Source: Roseobacter sp. CCS2 (GTDB lineage Bacteria > Pseudomonadota > Alphaproteobacteria > Rhodobacterales > Rhodobacteraceae). From it: a stretch of DNA of 64,000 bases. The stretch lies in assembly GCF_000169435.1 (NCBI RefSeq), contig NZ_AAYB01000007.1:54557-118556 (forward strand), written 5' to 3'. Made by a program: the position numbers and the translations under genes. Under the pieces are notes generated by a model that worked only from the letters and a program-made list of their open reading frames with translations, searched no databases and was not told the DNA's origin. This document shows, in pieces, positions 8,507 through 17,058 of this stretch (the stretch's first letter is position 1; every line of letters begins with the position of its first letter).

Positions 8507-9902
8507 GAAAACTTCCTTTTTTGTTGATGTAAGGGTGGCCTTTCTACGGGTCTTGTCAAGCGCGATACTGCTTTGGGTCACGACCCTGTCAACAGCCCAA
8601 GCCCATGAGGTGATCCCCTCAATCGGTGATATGCGCGTCATTGATGGCGAGGTGACCTTTGATGTCCGCGCAAACCTTGAAAGCTTTGTGGCCGGGATCA
8701 ACCTGACCGAAACAGCGGATACAAACGAAAGCGCCCAAGCCGCGACTTATGATGAATTGCGCGCACTGCCGCCCGAAGCGCTTGCTGCACAGTTTGAGGC
8801 ATTTTGGCCGCAGATGGCACAGGGTATCACGCTGACTGCAGATGGCGCACCGCTGACGCCTGCGCTGACGTCGGTCAGTGTTGACCCGGTTGGCGATGTA
8901 GAAATTGTACGCGCTTCGACCTTTACCTTCTCTGCGGCTTTGCCGGATGGTGCCGAAAATGTTCAGATTGGCTGGAATCCAGAGTTTGGTGTTTTGGTCC
9001 TGCGGCAAATGGATGTGCCAGCGCCTTATGACGGGTATCTTGAGGCGGGCGCGCTGTCTGATCCGATCCCGCTGGCCGGTGGCGGGCAGGCGACAGGTTG
9101 GGAAACCTTCATCGACTATATTCCCGTCGGGTTTGATCACATCGTACCCAAGGGGCTTGATCACATTCTTTTCGTGCTTGGCCTGTTCTTTCTGGCAGCG
9201 CGGTTGCGTCCGCTGATCTTGCAAGTGTCGCTGTTTACGGTGGCCCATACAATCACGCTGGCATTGGCAGCACTTGGCTACACGCAATTCATGGATACGT
9301 TCACGCAAGATCAGTTTGGCATCGCGTTCATTGATATCGTGGAACCATTGATCGCGCTTTCGATCGCCTATGTCGCGATTGAGAATATCTTTATGAAAGG
9401 GATCAGCCCGTGGCGGCCCTTTGTGATCTTTATCTTTGGTTTGCTGCATGGCTTGGGCTTTGCATCGGTATTGGCAGAATTCGGTCTTCCGGATGAGACA
9501 TTTGTCGCTGCCCTCATCGGCTTTAATGTGGGTGTAGAGGTCGGGCAACTGGCAGTTATTGCCGTGATGTTCTTGATTGTCTGGCAGGCGCTGCGGATTG
9601 ACCGCGGCGAAAACGAGGTCGGGCGCGGGTTTGTGCTGTATGGTGTCCTGTTCCTTGTCGGGATTGGCTTGTTGGCGACAAACGCTGATGGGGTGTCCAG
9701 CTTGCTCAGCGCGCCGCTTGGCGTACTTGAAAATCCGGGCCTTCTGCTGGCGATTACGTTGCCTGCGATGGCTGTTTTGTGCATCGCATCCATCCAAATG
9801 CGCTACAACGTGGACGCATACCGCCGCATCGTTGCGGTGCCTGCCTCCGTCTTTATCGCAACCATCGGTGTTTACTGGTTCATTGAACGGGCATTTTTGT
9901 AA
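8505..9902 (+). CDS. HupE/UreJ-family membrane protein
   Basis: About 465 residues: a signal peptide ending in AQA-HE, an exported beta-rich domain of about 190 residues, then a C-terminal membrane domain of seven or so helices. That domain begins with GFDHI...GLDHILFVLGLFFLA, the histidine/aspartate pattern of HupE/UreJ nickel permeases. Family knowledge suggests metal (nickel or cobalt) transport. The start is ambiguous: ATG at 8505, ATG at 8487 and GTG at 8535 are all in frame, and none has a strong ribosome site. Confidence 0.75.
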   Translation: MKTSFFVDVRVAFLRVLSSAILLWVTTLSTAQAHEVIPSIGDMRVIDGEVTFDVRANLESFVAGINLTETADTNESAQAATYDELRALPPEALAAQFEAFWPQMAQGITLTADGAPLTPALTSVSVDPVGDVEIVRASTFTFSAALPDGAENVQIGWNPEFGVLVLRQMDVPAPYDGYLEAGALSDPIPLAGGGQATGWETFIDYIPVGFDHIVPKGLDHILFVLGLFFLAARLRPLILQVSLFTVAHTITLALAALGYTQFMDTFTQDQFGIAFIDIVEPLIALSIAYVAIENIFMKGISPWRPFVIFIFGLLHGLGFASVLAEFGLPDETFVAALIGFNVGVEVGQLAVIAVMFLIVWQALRIDRGENEVGRGFVLYGVLFLVGIGLLATNADGVSSLLSAPLGVLENPGLLLAITLPAMAVLCIASIQMRYNVDAYRRIVAVPASVFIATIGVYWFIERAFL

Positions 9903-9914
9903 ACAAGCCTCAGC

Positions 9915-9947
9915 TGGGCTGGATTACACAATGTGGTCCGGCCCAGA
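9915..9947. terminator. Stem-loop between convergent genes
   Basis: CTGGGCTGG (9915-9923) pairs with CCGGCCCAG (9939-9947) with one G-T wobble, between two genes that end toward each other. The T-tracts are weak, so efficiency is uncertain. Confidence 0.5.
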
Positions 9948-9950
9948 CAT

Positions 9951-11342
9951 TTAGCGCACGATGACGTCTTCGGCATCAATGCCGTCGTCAATATCAGATG
10001 TTGTGACCGTCAGGCCGCCTGTACCGCCGTTTTCTTGCACAACTTTGATGCCCACATCGTTGCCAAGGGCCGTGGCTGCATTGACGGCCACGTTCAGATT
10101 CCCGCTGTCTTCTTCTTCGAAAACAAAACCTGTTCCGCCGTTGTCAGTCGCAAAAGCCATATCAACCCTGCCAATCACGTCGCCTGCGCCTTCCTCGGAT
10201 ACTTTATAGCCATCATCGGCATTGAAACGCGCTTGTGTGGCGGCGTAACTGACGTTGATCCCGCCTGACCCTTCTTCATCAAAGTCCACACCCTGATCCA
10301 GGTTGCTTGCGATGACAGAGGCAAACATCGTGGCGTAGATTGATCCGTCATCAGCTTCATCCAGATCAATGCCATCTTCAAGGTCGATGACAAATGCATA
10401 CGATTTGACAAAACCGCTGCTATACAGCTCAACCTCGCGTTCAATGCAGGTATTGTCGGGGGATTGGATGACAGGGCCGGGCACTGCATCTTCGGCCATT
10501 TGATTGTTTCTGAATTCGCCCTTTGATGCGGCTGGCATGAAAGCGTCGAAAATCTGTGGCTGGCAATAGCTGCCATTGTCAGTAAAGGTTGAACGCACAA
10601 CATCGGCATAAATATCGCCTGCGCCGCTTTCGTCCAGTTCAACGCCATCTCCTCCCGCACCCAAGAAAGAGGTCCCGATTGCTGTAAACCTGATACTGCC
10701 ATCGCCGCGTTCATCAACACGCAGACCATCAGCATCAATGCGGCCATGCCCCGCGTTTTCAACCACGACATTCGTGAGCATAATGTTCAGCCCCGCAGCC
10801 GACCCATAGCGCCCCTGACTGCAGTCATGCGCCAACGAACAATCCGATATATGAACACCGTGACCTGCAACATCTGAAACCGTCACGTCAGTCAGCTTTA
10901 GCGTGACGTTTCCGCTGGCGTCGGCTGGCACATCCACCGCGATGCCTTTTCCAGCGGTTCCATTCAGATCACCACGGTTTTCCGCGCTAAACCCGCCCGG
11001 ACCGCGAAACGATAAATCCGTGACAGTCAGATCAGCCCCATTGGGCACCAAAAGCAACGTTACATTCTCTTCCGTCCGGATCAGATTTCCCCGACCTGCA
11101 ATTTCGATTGGGGCGGTTCCGTCATACGTCAGGCCGGACGCGATCACGATATCGCCCTCCACCGCGATCAAAACGCGTGTGGGTGTATTCACGGCACTTG
11201 CGGCATTCAAAGCCGTGCGCAGACTGCCTGCGCCGCTATCTGCCGTCGTTGTGACAATCAGTGTTTGAAAAGGCTGCGTATTTGCCTGACCAGCGGTAAG
11301 TGCAAAGCAGACCGCCAAGCCGGATAGATATCGTTGTTTCAT
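9951..11342 (-). CDS. Secreted parallel beta-helix protein with acidic glycine repeats
   Basis: Exported protein of 463 residues with a signal peptide (MKQRYLSGLAVCFALTAGQANT). The first third resembles the start of right-handed beta-helix proteins of the pectate-lyase type (TTTADSGAGSLRTAL, then VLIAVEGDIVIASGL). From about residue 200 a motif of the form DG-(V/I)-x-(L/V/F)-(D/E)-E-x-G-x-G-x-I recurs about seven times, for example DGVELDESGAGDIYADV, DGIDLDEADDGSIYATM and QGVDFDEEGSGGINVSY. The acidic clusters would suit calcium binding on a beta-helix ladder; that is inference. No catalytic site was recognised and the function is unknown. Confidence 0.75.
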   Translation of the reverse strand: MKQRYLSGLAVCFALTAGQANTQPFQTLIVTTTADSGAGSLRTALNAASAVNTPTRVLIAVEGDIVIASGLTYDGTAPIEIAGRGNLIRTEENVTLLLVPNGADLTVTDLSFRGPGGFSAENRGDLNGTAGKGIAVDVPADASGNVTLKLTDVTVSDVAGHGVHISDCSLAHDCSQGRYGSAAGLNIMLTNVVVENAGHGRIDADGLRVDERGDGSIRFTAIGTSFLGAGGDGVELDESGAGDIYADVVRSTFTDNGSYCQPQIFDAFMPAASKGEFRNNQMAEDAVPGPVIQSPDNTCIEREVELYSSGFVKSYAFVIDLEDGIDLDEADDGSIYATMFASVIASNLDQGVDFDEEGSGGINVSYAATQARFNADDGYKVSEEGAGDVIGRVDMAFATDNGGTGFVFEEEDSGNLNVAVNAATALGNDVGIKVVQENGGTGGLTVTTSDIDDGIDAEDVIVR

Positions 11343-11449
11343 CCCATTTTTTCACATAGATTTTGTGAACTGGCTAGGGCCGTGGCGCCGTATTGGTCGT
11401 CTTGATCAACTGACGCGGTCGAAAAACGATAAAAGTGCAATCAGACCGC

Positions 11450-11478
11450 TTGCGCAGATGCAAAACCTCTCATATACG
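11450..11478 (+). promoter_or_regulatory. Probable rpsB promoter
   Basis: TTGCGC at 11450-11455 and TATACG at 11473-11478 are separated by 17 bp. They sit upstream of a roughly 110-nt structured leader in front of rpsB. Confidence 0.45.
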
Positions 11479-11483
11479 GCGCG

Positions 11484-11596
11484 CACTTAATCCCGCAGGC
11501 GGGGGCGGGTGTGTTGGGGAGAAATCCCAAGGCATCCACCGGTTGGCAAAACGCTGATCCCCCGCTGAGGCTTGAAACCGGAAAAGGAAATACGAC
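11484..11596 (+). promoter_or_regulatory. Structured 5' leader of rpsB
   Basis: Several helices can be drawn: CCCGC/GCGGG just after 11490, TTGGG/CCCAA around 11514-11530, and a long-range CCGGTT (11539-11544) with AACCGG (11576-11581) that ends next to the ribosome site AAAAGGAAA. Leaders of this kind often mediate feedback by S2 in other bacteria. Whether this one does is inference; it was not matched to a named RNA family. Confidence 0.45.
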
Positions 11597-12379
11597 ATGG
11601 GCTTACCCGAGTTCTCCATGCGTCAGCTGCTTGAAGCAGGCGTACACTTTGGCCACCAGACAGCGCGCTGGAACCCAAAGATGGATCAATACATCTACGG
11701 ATCACGCAACGGCATCCACATCATGGATCTGACGCAGACTGTTCCAATGCTGGACCAGGCGCTGCAAGTTGTGCGTGACACAGTGGCCAAAGGCGGCCGC
11801 GTTCTGTTCGTTGGCACCAAACGTCAGGCAGCAAAACCCATCATGGAAGCGGCTGAAAAATCAGCGCAGTTCTACATGAACCACCGCTGGTTGGGCGGCA
11901 CACTGACAAACTGGCAGACAGTATCGCAGTCCATCAACCGCCTGAAAGCGATTGATGAAGCATCCGCAAACGGTTTCGCTGGCCTGACCAAGAAAGAACG
12001 CCTTGGCATGGAACGCGAGCAGGGCAAACTGCAAGCGTCTTTGGGCGGCATCCGCGAAATGGGCGGCGTGCCTGATCTGTTGTTCGTCATCGACTGCAAC
12101 AAAGAAGACCTGGCCATCGCCGAAGCCAACAAGCTGGGCATCCCGGTTGTGGCCATCGTCGATACCAACTGTTCCCCGGCTGGCGTTGATTATGTCATCC
12201 CCGGCAACGACGACGCCGCACGCGCCATAGCACTTTATACTGATCTGGCTGCACGCGCAGCACTTGACGGTATGACAGCACAGATGGGTGCCGCTGGCAT
12301 CGACATGGGCGAGATGGAAGATCTGGCAGAAGAAGTTGTTGCTGAAGAAGCGCCAGCCGAAGCTGCACCTGCTGAATAA
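11597..12379 (+). CDS. rpsB: 30S ribosomal protein S2
   Basis: Small-subunit ribosomal protein of 260 residues. The text is unmistakable: [22 protein letters not shown] near the start, [12 protein letters not shown] in the middle, [13 protein letters not shown] and [11 protein letters not shown] toward the end. The C-terminus carries an alanine/glutamate-rich tail ([16 protein letters not shown]), as is common in alphaproteobacteria. The start ATG follows AAAAGGAAA. It heads the conserved rpsB-tsf operon; tsf begins 73 bp downstream. Confidence 0.98.
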   Translation: MGLPEFSMRQLLEAGVHFGHQTARWNPKMDQYIYGSRNGIHIMDLTQTVPMLDQALQVVRDTVAKGGRVLFVGTKRQAAKPIMEAAEKSAQFYMNHRWLGGTLTNWQTVSQSINRLKAIDEASANGFAGLTKKERLGMEREQGKLQASLGGIREMGGVPDLLFVIDCNKEDLAIAEANKLGIPVVAIVDTNCSPAGVDYVIPGNDDAARAIALYTDLAARAALDGMTAQMGAAGIDMGEMEDLAEEVVAEEAPAEAAPAE

Positions 12380-12452
12380 GCCGCATACGTTCTAGGGCAG
12401 GGGCCACGCGCCCCGCCCATACCCCCTGAAATACCTCCAAAGGAGAAGTAAC

Positions 12453-13325
12453 ATGGCAATCACCGCTGCAATGGTGAAAGAGCTGCGCGACAGCACAGGC
12501 GCAGGCATGATGGACGCCAAAAAGGCGCTAACAGAAAACAACGGCGACATGGAAGCGGCTGTTGACTGGCTACGCACCAAGGGCCTTGCAAAGGCTGCAA
12601 AGAAATCCGGTCGCACCGCAGCCGAGGGCCTTGTGGCTGTTGCTGTGAAAGACGGCAAAGGCGTTGCGGTTGAAGTGAATTCCGAAACTGACTTTGTTGC
12701 GAAAAACGCCGACTTTCAGAAAATGGTTGCTGGCATCGCAGATGTCGCCTTGGGCACATCCGACATCGACGGTCTGAAAGCCGCTGATATGGGCGGCAAG
12801 ACGGTTGAGCAAACCGTAACTGACGCGGTTGCCGTGATTGGCGAAAACATGTCCGTGCGCCGCATGGTCGCGCTGGAAGGTGCATCCGTGGTGAACTACG
12901 TGCACAACGCAGCCGCACCCGGCATGGGTAACATCGGCGTTCTGGTCGCAATGACCGGCGATAATGAGGCCTTTGGCCGTCAGGTGGCCATGCACATCGC
13001 GGCTGCGAACCCTGCGTCTTTGTCCGAAGCCGACCTCGACCCGGCTGTTGTTGAAAAAGAAAAGCAGGTCCAGATGGACATCGCCCGCGAAAGCGGCAAG
13101 CCAGAAGCGGTGATCGAAAAGATGATCGTCGGCCGTATGAAGAAATACATGGCCGAAGTCACATTGCTGAACCAACAGTTCGTTGTGAACCCCGATCTGA
13201 CAGTGGCCAAAGCGGCCGAAGAAGCAGGTGTTGAAATTACAGGCTACACCCGTCTGGCAGTCGGCGAAGGCATCGAGAAAGTCGAAGAAGATTTCGCTGC
13301 CGAAGTGGCCAAGCTGAACGGCTGA
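12453..13325 (+). CDS. tsf: Elongation factor Ts
   Basis: Guanine-nucleotide exchange factor for EF-Tu, 290 residues. It has the UBA-like N-terminus [26 protein letters not shown], the EF-Ts signature SETDFVAKN near residue 77, and the full dimerisation region. ATG follows AAAGGAGAAGTA, a strong ribosome site. It ends the rpsB operon in front of a clear terminator. Confidence 0.98.
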   Translation: MAITAAMVKELRDSTGAGMMDAKKALTENNGDMEAAVDWLRTKGLAKAAKKSGRTAAEGLVAVAVKDGKGVAVEVNSETDFVAKNADFQKMVAGIADVALGTSDIDGLKAADMGGKTVEQTVTDAVAVIGENMSVRRMVALEGASVVNYVHNAAAPGMGNIGVLVAMTGDNEAFGRQVAMHIAAANPASLSEADLDPAVVEKEKQVQMDIARESGKPEAVIEKMIVGRMKKYMAEVTLLNQQFVVNPDLTVAKAAEEAGVEITGYTRLAVGEGIEKVEEDFAAEVAKLNG

Positions 13326-13346
13326 TACGGCCTGAAAATTACCAAG

Positions 13347-13384
13347 ACAGCCCATCGGTTCCGCCGGTGGGCTGTTTCGTTTTA
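13347..13384 (+). terminator. Terminator of the rpsB-tsf operon
   Basis: A 12-bp stem (ACAGCCCATCGG at 13347-13358 with CCGGTGGGCTGT at 13364-13375, one wobble) is followed by TTCGTTTT. Confidence 0.85.
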
Positions 13385-13469
13385 AGCACCAAACTATTTC
13401 GAATAAGGTGGTTAATGGGTGTGTAAAAATGTTAAATAAACATTAATAGCATTCAACCAGAGGATTATT

Positions 13470-15419
13470 ATGTCACTTCAGCAATCTACCATATTTGACA
13501 CCAACAATGAATTTCCATGGGTTAGCATCCAAACCACAATTGACACCAATACTGGGCTAGTCGTGTCAACGCGCACTCTTTTTGACATTGGCAATGAGGT
13601 GATCGCCACATTCGAAAACGGTATTCTTGTACGTGATATTAATCTTGGAACCATCGAAACTGTAGGATTTACAAGTCGTGTCACTGAATATGATGTGAAT
13701 GGTCAACCCACCTCAATCGGAACGGTTTATGCCGATGATCTGCGCGTGACCGAGAGCTTTGAAAACGGTATTCGCACGCAGACCCTCTTGCGGGATGGTT
13801 TCTTTGGTGATGGCGCCAAGGCGTGGGCGGAAATTACCCTTACCCATGATGCAGAAGGGAACATCGCCACACGCATGACCAAATTAGATAATGGTCTCAT
13901 TTCGCTTGATATCTTCCTGCCAGGGGTGAGCGAGACACGCTATGATTATTCTCAGACCCGGAATTGGGAATTCATCGACACAAAATTCGACGGAAACGGC
14001 ACACGCCTTTCGGAAAATGTTATTTTCGACAATGGCGTCGTGCAGATGACCGACTTTGAGGATGGTGTCCGTATCTCATCCGAGCGCAGTGACATAGCTG
14101 ACGTATTCAACTGGGAAACCATCACCACTTCATTCGACTTCGACGGTGTGATCACCGAACGCGAGACGACCTTCGACAATGGCACACAGCGGTTTGAGTT
14201 GTTCGACAACGGGACACGGTCAGAGACGGTACAGTTGGACAACGTCGATCTGTTCGGCAATCCGCCGCTCGATGGTGGGGCAAAGCCGTGGGAAGAGATC
14301 ATCACGCGCTATGACTTCGACGGTGTGATCTCTGAGCGCGAGACGACCTTCGACGACGGCACACAGCGGTTTGAGTTGTTCGACAACGGGACGCGGTCAG
14401 AGACGGTACAGTTGGACAACGTCGATCTGTTCGGCAATCCGCCGCTCGATGGTGGGGCAAAGCCGTGGGAAGAGATCATCACGCGCTATGATTTCGACGG
14501 TGTGATCACCGAACGCGAGACGACCTTCGACAATGGCACACAGCGGTTTGAGTTGTTCGACAACGGGACACGGTCAGAGACGGTACAGTTGGACAACGTC
14601 GATCTGTTCGGCAATCCGCCGCTCGATGGTGGGGCAAAGCCGTGGGAAGAGATCATCACGCGCTATGACTTCGACGGTGTGATCTCTGAGCGCGAGACGA
14701 CCTTCGACGACGGCACACAGCGGTTTGAGTTGTTCGACAACGGGACGCGGTCAGAGACGGTACAGTTGGACAACGTCGATCTGTTCGGCAATCCGCCGCT
14801 CGATGGTGGGGCAAAGCCGTGGGAAGAGATCATCACGCGCTATGATTTCGACGGTGTGATCTCTGAGCGCGAGACGACCTTCGACGATGGCACACAGCGG
14901 TTTGAGTTGTTCGACAACGGGACGCGGTCAGAGACGGTACAGTTGGACAACGTCGATCTGTTCGGCAATCCGCCGCTCGATGGTGGGGCAAAGCCGTGGG
15001 AAGAGATCATCACGCGCTATGATTTCGACGGTGTGATCTCTGAGCGCGAGACGACCTTCGACGATGGTGTAGAAAAAGTCGAACAATTTGAGGCCGGGCT
15101 GTTAATCGCGACAACCGAAGAGGATGTATTCGATTTCAAAGTTTGGGATACCAAGTCAACGACATTCGATGAAGACGGAAACGTAAGCGTCAAAGCTGTG
15201 GTCTTCGATGATGATGATGTCACCTATGAAGTCTTCGAAACTGGTGTGCTTTCCGCGTTTCTTGAGATTGATGCCGATGGTCTTGATGATCAAGGCAACC
15301 CAAGTTGGGGTGTGCGGCTGACTGAGTATGGCTCTGATGGCCCGATGACAACCACCTATGTCAATCCGCTTGACCTGACTGCGGAGTATCTTGATTTTCT
15401 CTCGATGGACTTTGTCTAA
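13470..15419 (+). CDS. Acidic repeat protein with 59-residue tandem repeats
   Basis: A 649-residue, very acidic protein of unknown function. Residues about 224-533 hold five nearly identical 59-residue units and the start of a sixth. Each unit has the pattern ERETTFD(N/D)GTQRFELF, DNGTRSETVQLDNVDLFG, then PPLDGGAKPWEEI. More diverged versions of the same pattern (FENGI, TEYDVNG, DGAKAWAEITLTHDAEG) fill the rest, so the whole protein seems built from one module, loosely like YD or MORN repeats. There is no signal peptide or membrane segment. The C-terminus (EYLDFLSMDFV) would suit type I secretion, by inference. The ribosome site is AGAGGA. Confidence 0.75.
   Translation: MSLQQSTIFDTNNEFPWVSIQTTIDTNTGLVVSTRTLFDIGNEVIATFENGILVRDINLGTIETVGFTSRVTEYDVNGQPTSIGTVYADDLRVTESFENGIRTQTLLRDGFFGDGAKAWAEITLTHDAEGNIATRMTKLDNGLISLDIFLPGVSETRYDYSQTRNWEFIDTKFDGNGTRLSENVIFDNGVVQMTDFEDGVRISSERSDIADVFNWETITTSFDFDGVITERETTFDNGTQRFELFDNGTRSETVQLDNVDLFGNPPLDGGAKPWEEIITRYDFDGVISERETTFDDGTQRFELFDNGTRSETVQLDNVDLFGNPPLDGGAKPWEEIITRYDFDGVITERETTFDNGTQRFELFDNGTRSETVQLDNVDLFGNPPLDGGAKPWEEIITRYDFDGVISERETTFDDGTQRFELFDNGTRSETVQLDNVDLFGNPPLDGGAKPWEEIITRYDFDGVISERETTFDDGTQRFELFDNGTRSETVQLDNVDLFGNPPLDGGAKPWEEIITRYDFDGVISERETTFDDGVEKVEQFEAGLLIATTEEDVFDFKVWDTKSTTFDEDGNVSVKAVVFDDDDVTYEVFETGVLSAFLEIDADGLDDQGNPSWGVRLTEYGSDGPMTTTYVNPLDLTAEYLDFLSMDFV
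14141..15068 (+). repeat. 177-bp tandem repeat array, five copies plus a partial sixth
   Basis: Units begin at 14141, 14318, 14495, 14672, 14849 and (partial) 15026, exactly 177 bp apart, and differ at only a few bases. Copies 1 and 3 share ATCACCGAACGC, GACAATGGC and ACACGG. Copies 2 and 4 share ATCTCTGAGCGC, GACGACGGC and ACGCGG. Copy 5 is like copy 4 with GACGATGGC. The alternation shows that a two-unit, 354-bp block was duplicated. The array keeps frame inside the 649-residue gene. Confidence 0.95.
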
Positions 15420-15440
15420 ACCACGCATGAAAACGAAAAA

Positions 15441-15480
15441 CGGCCCGCAAACAGTACATACGCGCGGGCCGCTTTCCCTT
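15441..15480. terminator. Bidirectional terminator
   Basis: CGGCCCGC (15441-15448) pairs perfectly with GCGGGCCG (15464-15471). T-tracts flank both sides: CTTTCCCTTTT on the plus strand and GTTTTTCGTTTT on the minus strand. It can end the repeat-protein transcript and the transcript coming from luxR. Confidence 0.75.
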
Positions 15481-15810
15481 TTCAGGGGAGAAAAGAACAA
15501 CACCGAACCGGGAAGACGGTCGATGCTGCCACGATAAAATGCCGGTCCAGTTTCGGGACGAGGATTCGACATCTATCGTGTGTGCTGACGTGACAAGCAA
15601 ACCCGCCACGCCAACGTCCGGTTTCCCGGAGTAAGGTTACAGAGCCTTGAAATCACAAGGAATATCAACCCCACGTTCCCAGGCCTAAGGCCACCACTCA
15701 CGGAACATCTGTATCGTGTCATTTTACCTGACGTCACGAAAGTATGGGAAACCTGACCATTTGGAAAAATTTTCGAAAATTTGACCTAACGTCGTGCGCA
15801 ATAAGATTGC
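15472..15810. other. Intergenic region with a 16-bp palindrome
   Basis: No convincing gene. AAATTTTCGAAAATTT at 15767-15782 is a perfect palindrome just past the luxR stop. Two related stretches, ACCTGACGTCACGA and ACCTAACGTCGTGC, flank it. These could be binding sites or a weak luxR terminator; nothing else was recognised. Confidence 0.4.
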
Positions 15811-16575
15811 TCAGATAGCGTCTTGGTCCATCACAAACATCTGATTGTAGAACGCCGCTTTCAGCACCGCCTGGGCGGTTGTTTCAACATCCAATGCTTC
15901 GCGGGCCAGCCGCAGATGCTTTTCAACGGTGGCAGGGGTCAGGCCCAATAAAAGCGCGATATCTTGTGTGGTTTTGCCATCGCCGACCCATTGCAACACC
16001 TCGCGCTGGCGTTTGGTCAGGTTGCGTTCGCCAGAATAGGGCAGGGTCAACAGTTTGAGGTGCATGACATTGTTCAACACAATGATCTCCTCACCGTGTT
16101 TGGTCCATGTCTGTTCGACGGCGTCCTGCGTCATGCCAGCCTTTGCTGTTAATGCAATCGCCCCCTTTGTCCGCTCAGAAATGGAACGGAAACTGACAGT
16201 GTATCCGGCGGTGACATCCATCGATTTGTTGAATTCCATAACCCGCCGTTCGCTTGCGGTCAGGTTATCAACACGGTTCATGTCCATCATCCAGCGCCAG
16301 CTACACGCCCCGTTATTGGCCAGCGCCCATCGCAGCATCGGCGCGTGATAATAAAGACCTTCATCAAAGAAAACCTTCATATATTCAGGGCTTTGCGTGG
16401 ACAAAAGCACCCAATCCTGCGGATCCCCAAGACCGGTAGAGGTGCGATATCGCGTGAACCCATACATCAACCGATCAAAACCATAGGTTTCCATCTGGCG
16501 GCTATGGACATCCCACAACTCCTCGACGGTGCGGGCGTTGGTCAGCTTTTCAAGGTGGGAGACAAGCGATGTCAT
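15811..16575 (-). CDS. LuxR-family regulator with autoinducer-type N-terminus
   Basis: Transcription factor of 254 residues. The N-terminal half follows the autoinducer-binding fold (YGFDRLMYGFTRYRT; DPQDWVLLSTQSPEYM). The C-terminus is a GerE/LuxR HTH (LTKRQREVLQWVGDGKTTQDIALLLGLTPATVEKHLRLA, about residues 187-225). At the position where AHL receptors carry Asp-Pro, this protein reads YYHAPML: the Pro is kept and the Asp is replaced, so a canonical AHL may not be its ligand. No luxI-like synthase is nearby. It overlaps aroQ by 4 bp and is transcribed after it. Confidence 0.85.
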   Translation of the reverse strand: MTSLVSHLEKLTNARTVEELWDVHSRQMETYGFDRLMYGFTRYRTSTGLGDPQDWVLLSTQSPEYMKVFFDEGLYYHAPMLRWALANNGACSWRWMMDMNRVDNLTASERRVMEFNKSMDVTAGYTVSFRSISERTKGAIALTAKAGMTQDAVEQTWTKHGEEIIVLNNVMHLKLLTLPYSGERNLTKRQREVLQWVGDGKTTQDIALLLGLTPATVEKHLRLAREALDVETTAQAVLKAAFYNQMFVMDQDAI

Positions 16576-17018
16576 GTCGCTTCTCCGATGTAGGACAGGA
16601 TCGCATCAATCGCCAATGGGTATCCCGCCGCACCAAAGCCGCAGATTTGGCCCACGGCCACGGGGGCGATATAGGATTTCTGGCGAAACGCCTCACGGGC
16701 GTGAATATTGGACAAATGCAGTTCGATGACCGGCACCATAATGCTGGAAATCGCATCCATCAGCGCGACTGATGTGTGGGTATAAGCACCTGCGTTCAGG
16801 ATAATCCCCGCATGTGTCCCGCGTGCTGCATGCAACAGATCAACCAGTTCGCCCTCATGATTGCTTTGCGTAAAGGTAATATCGACCCCAAGATCAGTGG
16901 CCTTTGCCTGGCAAAGCGCCTCAATGTCGGCAAGGGTCGTTGGGCCGTAAACCTCGGGTTGGCGTGTGCCAAGCAGATTAAGGTTGGGACCATTCAGAAT
17001 GAGGATCGAACACGTCAT
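16572..17018 (-). CDS. aroQ: 3-dehydroquinate dehydratase, type II
   Basis: Cytosolic shikimate-pathway enzyme converting 3-dehydroquinate to 3-dehydroshikimate. All type II landmarks are visible in 148 residues: ILNGPNLNLLGTRQPEVYG at the N-terminus with the catalytic Arg and Tyr, QSNHEGELVD, ILNAGAYTHTSVAL, PVIELHLSNIHAREAFR, and the closing QICGFGAAGY. The luxR gene starts within its last codons, so enzyme and regulator are probably co-translated. Confidence 0.97.
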   Translation of the reverse strand: MTCSILILNGPNLNLLGTRQPEVYGPTTLADIEALCQAKATDLGVDITFTQSNHEGELVDLLHAARGTHAGIILNAGAYTHTSVALMDAISSIMVPVIELHLSNIHAREAFRQKSYIAPVAVGQICGFGAAGYPLAIDAILSYIGEAT

Positions 17019-17058
17019 GAACTGTCTCTAACAGCTTTAACCAGTTGATCAAAATAGA

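Noticed and set aside
8619..9797. Long minus-strand open frame of about 390 codons
   Set aside because: It lies fully opposite the HupE/UreJ-like gene, has low-complexity basic text and no domain, and is a shadow of the real gene.
14141..15068. Tandem array as a possible CRISPR
   Set aside because: Units are 177 bp, contiguous and in frame with a protein; there are no short repeats with unique spacers.
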